Origin: DASUAS01 sp963809795
GTDB taxonomy: Bacteria > Actinomycetota > Acidimicrobiia > IMCC26256 > DASPTH01
DNA: 64,000 bases
NCBI GenBank assembly: GCA_963809795.1
Contig: CAWELN010000009.1
Coordinates: forward strand, 310,001 to 374,000
Direction of reading: 5' to 3'
Made by a program: the position numbers and the translations under genes
Notes under the pieces: generated by a model
Database searches by the model: none
What the model was told of the DNA's origin: nothing
Seen by the model: only the letters and a program-made list of their open reading frames with translations
In this document: positions 60,742 to 64,000 of the stretch, one piece after another
How positions within the stretch are numbered: the first letter of the stretch is position 1
Layout of the letters: each line of letters opens with the position of its first letter

Positions 60742-61950
60742 ATGACGCGGGGCCTCCGGGGGCGACGAATCGGTGCGGGGCTCGCGCTCGCGCTGTTCGT
60801 GGGCACGGCCGCCGGCGCGGTCTGGTCCGCGACCCCGGTACCGGTGGCGAGCGCGCAGCAGGACCTCATCGACTCCGACCCGGCGGTCGTGAAGGCGCGC
60901 GCCGACCTCGAGGCGGCGCAGCTGGCTGCGCACGAAGCCGAGGCGAAGCTCGAGGCCACCACCGAGCAGAAGGCGCAGGTGGAGGCCGACATCGTCCAGC
61001 ACCAGCAGCGCATCGCCGAGCTCGACCAGCAGCGCGCCGCGCTCGCGCAGCTCCGCGACACCCTCCTCGACCACCTGCGCAAGCGCGCGGTCGCGCTGTA
61101 CGCGACCGGCGGCGACGGCGCCGGCGCGGTCGACATCTTCTCCGGCAGCGTGCTCGACGGCGCCCGGCGCAAGCAGCTCGGCGACGCCGCGGCGCGCATC
61201 GACCACGACAACGCCAAGAAGTTGGAGGCGGCGCGCGCGCAGCTCGGGCAGGCGCAGGACACGCTGCGCACGGAGCAGGACGACCTCCAACACCAGCAGG
61301 CCTCGCTCGAGGGCCTCCTCACCGACCTGCAACAGCAGCAGGCCGCGGTCGACCAGCGCGTCGCCGCGGCCAATGCCGCGCTGGAGCGGGCCCGGGCGAT
61401 CGGCGCGCTGCACGCGGCGAACGACCCGATCATCGGTCCGAACACGCTCACCGCCGACCAGATGCTGGGGTGGTTCGACGCGCAGGGCTACCGGCCTCGC
61501 CTCGCCGACACCAGCGTGGCCGAGCTGGCGCAGATCTACCTGGAGGAGGGCGCCGCCGAAGGGGTGCGGGGCGACTTCGCCTTCGCCCAGGCGATCGTCG
61601 AGACGGGCGGGTTCTCGGCCGCGCGCGACCACAACTACTCGGGGCTCGGCTGGTGCGACACCTGCGCCCGCGGCACCGTGTTCCCGACGCCCCGCGACGG
61701 CATCCGCGCCCAGATCCAGCTGCTGCTCAACTACGCCGACGCCGGCTCGCGGTCGGCCAACCTGCACAACCCGCCGTCGCCGTACTGGTGGGGTCCGAAC
61801 GCCGCCGACGCGTTCGACCACTACTTCGCCAAGGGCTGGGCGCCCACCTGGCGCGACATGGGCCACGGCAACTGGGCCACCGACCCCAACTACGCCGGCA
61901 AGGTCATCGGGGTCTACGACGCGATGGTGAAGTTCTCCCAGGGCGGGTGA
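60742..61950 (+). CDS. secreted peptidoglycan hydrolase: coiled coil plus glucosaminidase domain
   Basis: 402 aa. Signal peptide (RRIGAGLALALFVGTAAGAVWSA). Residues about 45-220 form a long coiled coil like that of CwlO/RipA-type proteins. The C-terminal domain (about 235-400) has QAIVETGGFSAARDHNYSGLGW and GIRAQIQLLLNYAD, as in mannosyl-glycoprotein endo-beta-N-acetylglucosaminidase-like (LytG) hydrolases. It probably cleaves glycan strands during growth or division. The gene ends QGG-stop directly at a repeat. Confidence 0.85.
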   Translation: MTRGLRGRRIGAGLALALFVGTAAGAVWSATPVPVASAQQDLIDSDPAVVKARADLEAAQLAAHEAEAKLEATTEQKAQVEADIVQHQQRIAELDQQRAALAQLRDTLLDHLRKRAVALYATGGDGAGAVDIFSGSVLDGARRKQLGDAAARIDHDNAKKLEAARAQLGQAQDTLRTEQDDLQHQQASLEGLLTDLQQQQAAVDQRVAAANAALERARAIGALHAANDPIIGPNTLTADQMLGWFDAQGYRPRLADTSVAELAQIYLEEGAAEGVRGDFAFAQAIVETGGFSAARDHNYSGLGWCDTCARGTVFPTPRDGIRAQIQLLLNYADAGSRSANLHNPPSPYWWGPNAADAFDHYFAKGWAPTWRDMGHGNWATDPNYAGKVIGVYDAMVKFSQGG

Positions 61951-62061
61951 GATGCAGCGGAGCCGTGCCCGGAGGGCGGGACGGCGCAGCGGAATCGACC
62001 GTTGAACAGGAGATGCCGCGGAGCCGTGCCCGGAGGGCGGGACGGCGGCGCGGAATCGACC
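61950..62061 (+). repeat. two copies of repeat family A between convergent genes
   Basis: Copies at 61950-62000 and 62011-62061, 61 bp apart, differ at a few bases. Each begins AGATGC[A/C]GCGGAGCCGTGC and ends CGGAATCGACC. The first starts at the A of the glucosaminidase stop codon. Confidence 0.85.
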
Positions 62062-62067
62062 ATCGAG

Positions 62068-63405
62068 TCAGCCCCGCCGCTCGTCGAGCGGTTCCACGAT
62101 GAGGTGGGCGGCGGTGTCGAGGTCGGCGCCGTGGACGTCGGGCGCACCTTCGCGCTCGGCGACGGTGTCGAAGCCGAGGCGGCTCTCGTCGAGCACCCGC
62201 AGACCCGGGTAGCGGAGCAGCAGGAGCCCGATGCAGCCGCCGAGGAGCACCGCGGCCGCGACGACCGTCGCGCGCAGCCCGACCCACTCGGCCACGATCC
62301 CGCCGACCAGCGCGCCGACGGGAGTGCCGGCGAAGAAGCTCATCACGTAGATCGACAAGACCCGGCCCCGATAGTGCTCGTCGACGTTCAGCTGCACCGC
62401 GGTCTGGCACGAGACCATGGCGAAGACCTGGGCCAGTCCGATGCCGAAGAGACCGAGGAGGGCGATCGCGTAGGCCGGCGCCAGCCCGAAGGTGATCTCG
62501 GCGGCGACGAACACCGCGAAGCCCAGCAGCGTGAGCGTCGAGCGGCGGACCGCGTCACCGCGCGCCACGGTGATGACCGAGCCGGTGATCGCGCCCACGC
62601 CGTACGCGGCGACGAGCAGCCCGTACTTCCCCGCGCCCTCGTGCAGCACCTGCCGGGTGAACGGCTCCGCCAACTGGATCATCGAGACGCCGAGCAGCGA
62701 GGAGAAGAGCGCGCCCAGGATCGCGACGACGAGCACCGCCCGTTTGCGCACGTAGCGGATGCCGTCGCGGAAGTGCGCCAGCACGCTGCCGGCGGCGGCG
62801 ACCACGGTGACCGGGCGGGGCGCGATCATCAGCAGCGCGCCGATGACCAGCAGGAACGACAGCGCGTTCGCCATGAACGCGGTGCCGGGACCGAACTGGG
62901 CGAGCACCAGGCCGGCCAGCGCGGGGCCGAAGGCGCGGGCGCCGGTGAACTGCATGCCGTTGAGCCGCACCGCGCTGACGAGCGCCTCGGGCGGGACGAG
63001 CTGGGGCACGAACGCCTGCCAGGCGGCGATGGTGATCCCCGAGCCGATGGCGCCCACGATCACGCAGGCGACGATCAGCGCCGGCGACGACGTGCCGCCC
63101 ACCCAGACGGCCCAGAGCGCCAGCGCGCTCGCCATCATCACGACCTGGGACACGAGCAGCACCGTGCGGCGCGAGTAGCGGTCGGCGAGCGACCCGGCCA
63201 GCGGACCGACCACGGTGGCCGGGAAGAAGGTGCAGAACGCGCCGAGGCCGACCCAGACCGTCGAGTGGGTCAGCTGGTCGAGGACGAACGGCACGGTGAT
63301 GGTCTGCATCCACGTGCCGGTGTTCGAGACGAGGGCGGCGGAGAAGAAGAGGGCGAAGTCGCGGTGGCGCATCGCTGCCAGCGCGCCGCCCCCGTCCCCC
63401 GTCAC
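62068..63405 (-). CDS. MFS transporter (MFS_3, EntS-like exporter)
   Basis: 445 aa with 12 predicted membrane helices. N-terminal MRHRDFALFFSAALVSNTGTWMQTI and the loop 2-3 motif GPLAGSLADRYSRRTVL identify the MFS_3/DHA3 group that exports siderophores or drugs. GTG 63403-63405 lies 6 nt after TAGATT. A short cytoplasmic C-terminal tail ends at 62068. Divergent to the AlkB-like gene. Confidence 0.9.
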   Translation of the reverse strand: MTGDGGGALAAMRHRDFALFFSAALVSNTGTWMQTITVPFVLDQLTHSTVWVGLGAFCTFFPATVVGPLAGSLADRYSRRTVLLVSQVVMMASALALWAVWVGGTSSPALIVACVIVGAIGSGITIAAWQAFVPQLVPPEALVSAVRLNGMQFTGARAFGPALAGLVLAQFGPGTAFMANALSFLLVIGALLMIAPRPVTVVAAAGSVLAHFRDGIRYVRKRAVLVVAILGALFSSLLGVSMIQLAEPFTRQVLHEGAGKYGLLVAAYGVGAITGSVITVARGDAVRRSTLTLLGFAVFVAAEITFGLAPAYAIALLGLFGIGLAQVFAMVSCQTAVQLNVDEHYRGRVLSIYVMSFFAGTPVGALVGGIVAEWVGLRATVVAAAVLLGGCIGLLLLRYPGLRVLDESRLGFDTVAEREGAPDVHGADLDTAAHLIVEPLDERRG

Positions 63406-63417
63406 GGCGCGAATCTA
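63406..63417 (-). promoter_or_regulatory. leaderless promoter of the MFS gene
   Basis: TAGATT (63412-63417, minus strand), 6 nt, GTG at 63405. Confidence 0.55.
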
Positions 63418-63447
63418 TCGGCGGGGCGGAAACGAACGCCTGTTCGC

Positions 63448-63459
63448 TAACATGGTGTC
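63448..63459 (+). promoter_or_regulatory. leaderless promoter of the AlkB-like gene
   Basis: TAACAT (63448-63453), 6 nt, GTG at 63460. Confidence 0.6.
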
Positions 63460-64000
63460 GTGGTTCCCGGCCAGCGTTCGCTCTTCGCCGCCGGCGTGCC
63501 GCTGATCGACCGCGACGCCACCTGGGAGCGGGTCGATCTCGGCGACGGCAGCTGGATCGACGTCGCCCGCGACTACCTCCGGGGCGCCGACACCGTGCTC
63601 GACGACCTGGTCGACACGGTGCCGTGGCAGTCGGGGCGCCGGTTCATGTACGACCGCATGGTCGACGACCCGCGCTTGTCGCACCGCTACGCCGGCGTCC
63701 GCGAGGTCCCGCACCCGGTGCTGGCCGAGGTGCGAGCCGAGCTCGTCGACCGCTACCGAGTGCCCCTCGGCGCGCTCGCGCTCAACTTCTACCGCGACGG
63801 TCGCGACAGCGTGGCGTTCCACCGCGATCGCGAGCTGCGCGAGCTCGACGACACCGTGGTGGTGATCCTCACCCTCGGCGCGCGCAGGCCGTTCCGGGTC
63901 CGCCCGTTCGGTGTGCGCGGCGCCCGGTCCCGCGACCTCGCGCCGGGATCGGGCGACGTGCTGGTGATGGGTGGCACCTGCCAGCGCGAATGGGAGCACG
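63460..64000 (+). CDS. AlkB-like Fe(II)/2-oxoglutarate dioxygenase (3' truncated by window edge)
   Basis: 180 codons are visible and the frame stays open to the end. RDATWERVDLGDGSWIDVARDYLRG, MYDRMVDDPRLSHRY, ALNFYRDGRDSVAFHRDRELRELDD and a final TCQREWEH fit AlkB proteins that repair alkylated DNA bases: HRD supplies two iron ligands and the terminal His probably the third. The last part, including the 2-oxoglutarate-binding Arg, lies beyond the window. GTG start set by the TAACAT spacing. Confidence 0.85.
   Translation, partial: MVPGQRSLFAAGVPLIDRDATWERVDLGDGSWIDVARDYLRGADTVLDDLVDTVPWQSGRRFMYDRMVDDPRLSHRYAGVREVPHPVLAEVRAELVDRYRVPLGALALNFYRDGRDSVAFHRDRELRELDDTVVVILTLGARRPFRVRPFGVRGARSRDLAPGSGDVLVMGGTCQREWEH

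Overview
The window is 64 kb of very GC-rich (about 70% or more) chromosomal DNA from an actinobacterium, most plausibly of the class Acidimicrobiia. Pointers are an Mpa/ARC proteasomal ATPase with a C-terminal QYL, a fused CofG/CofH (FbiC) protein for coenzyme F420 and an F420-type (LLM) oxidoreductase, a MarP-like CvpA-trypsin protease, a DesA-type soluble desaturase, and GTGA/ATGA stop-start overlaps almost everywhere. No rRNA, tRNA, CRISPR array, transposase or integrase was found. It reads as core genome, with one lower-GC patch at about 34.65-37.13 kb.

Layout. 0-8.2 kb: end of a FUSC membrane protein, a Tat-secreted cysteine-rich protein, mpa, a ferredoxin, then the minus-strand operon ttuB-ttuA-trmI-marP (tRNA T-loop modification plus an acid-stress protease). 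8.2-14.3 kb: small membrane proteins, DacB, a split ADP-forming acyl-CoA synthetase and an AMP-forming one. 14.3-21.8 kb: GT2 glycosyltransferase, FIST protein, pentose-phosphate genes (tkt, tal, pgl), a methyltransferase-Mug glycosylase fusion and a SnoaL protein. 21.8-27.8 kb: fbiC, PfkB kinase, LOG protein, SDR, VOC protein. 27.8-34.6 kb: glcDEF, a cysteine-cluster protein, a GroES-like protein, ctaB and a TlpA thioredoxin. 34.6-37.1 kb: atypical island with a GT61 glycosyltransferase. 37.1-48.2 kb: ABC-2 exporter, SCP2-like protein, FxsA, RmuC, hydrolase, exonuclease, DesA, ctaA, typA. 48.2-56.3 kb: HD protein, PIG-L deacetylase, MTA phosphorylase family protein, poly-gamma-glutamate hydrolase-like protein, then a possible lipid cluster (CAT-like acyltransferase, alpha-oxoamine synthase, Asp/Asn-hydroxylase-like enzyme), LLM oxidoreductase, phosphatase, lipase. 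56.3-64 kb: orphan NuoF, acyl-CoA ligase, glucosaminidase, MFS exporter and the start of an AlkB-like dioxygenase.

Three genome-wide features stand out. (1) Twenty-four start codons lie 6-8 nt after a TANNNT hexamer, the signature of leaderless transcription; this fixes several start codons. (2) GC-rich repeats sit right after stop codons and sometimes inside reading frames. The most striking pair follows the Gly-Gly end of the ubiquitin-like sulfur carrier TtuB and turns it into a C-terminally extended protein. (3) Nine genes carry eleven single-base frameshifts, nine of them insertions. Because they hit housekeeping genes such as transketolase and leave full-length homology on both sides, they look like sequencing or assembly errors; those genes are given with their full corrected extents.
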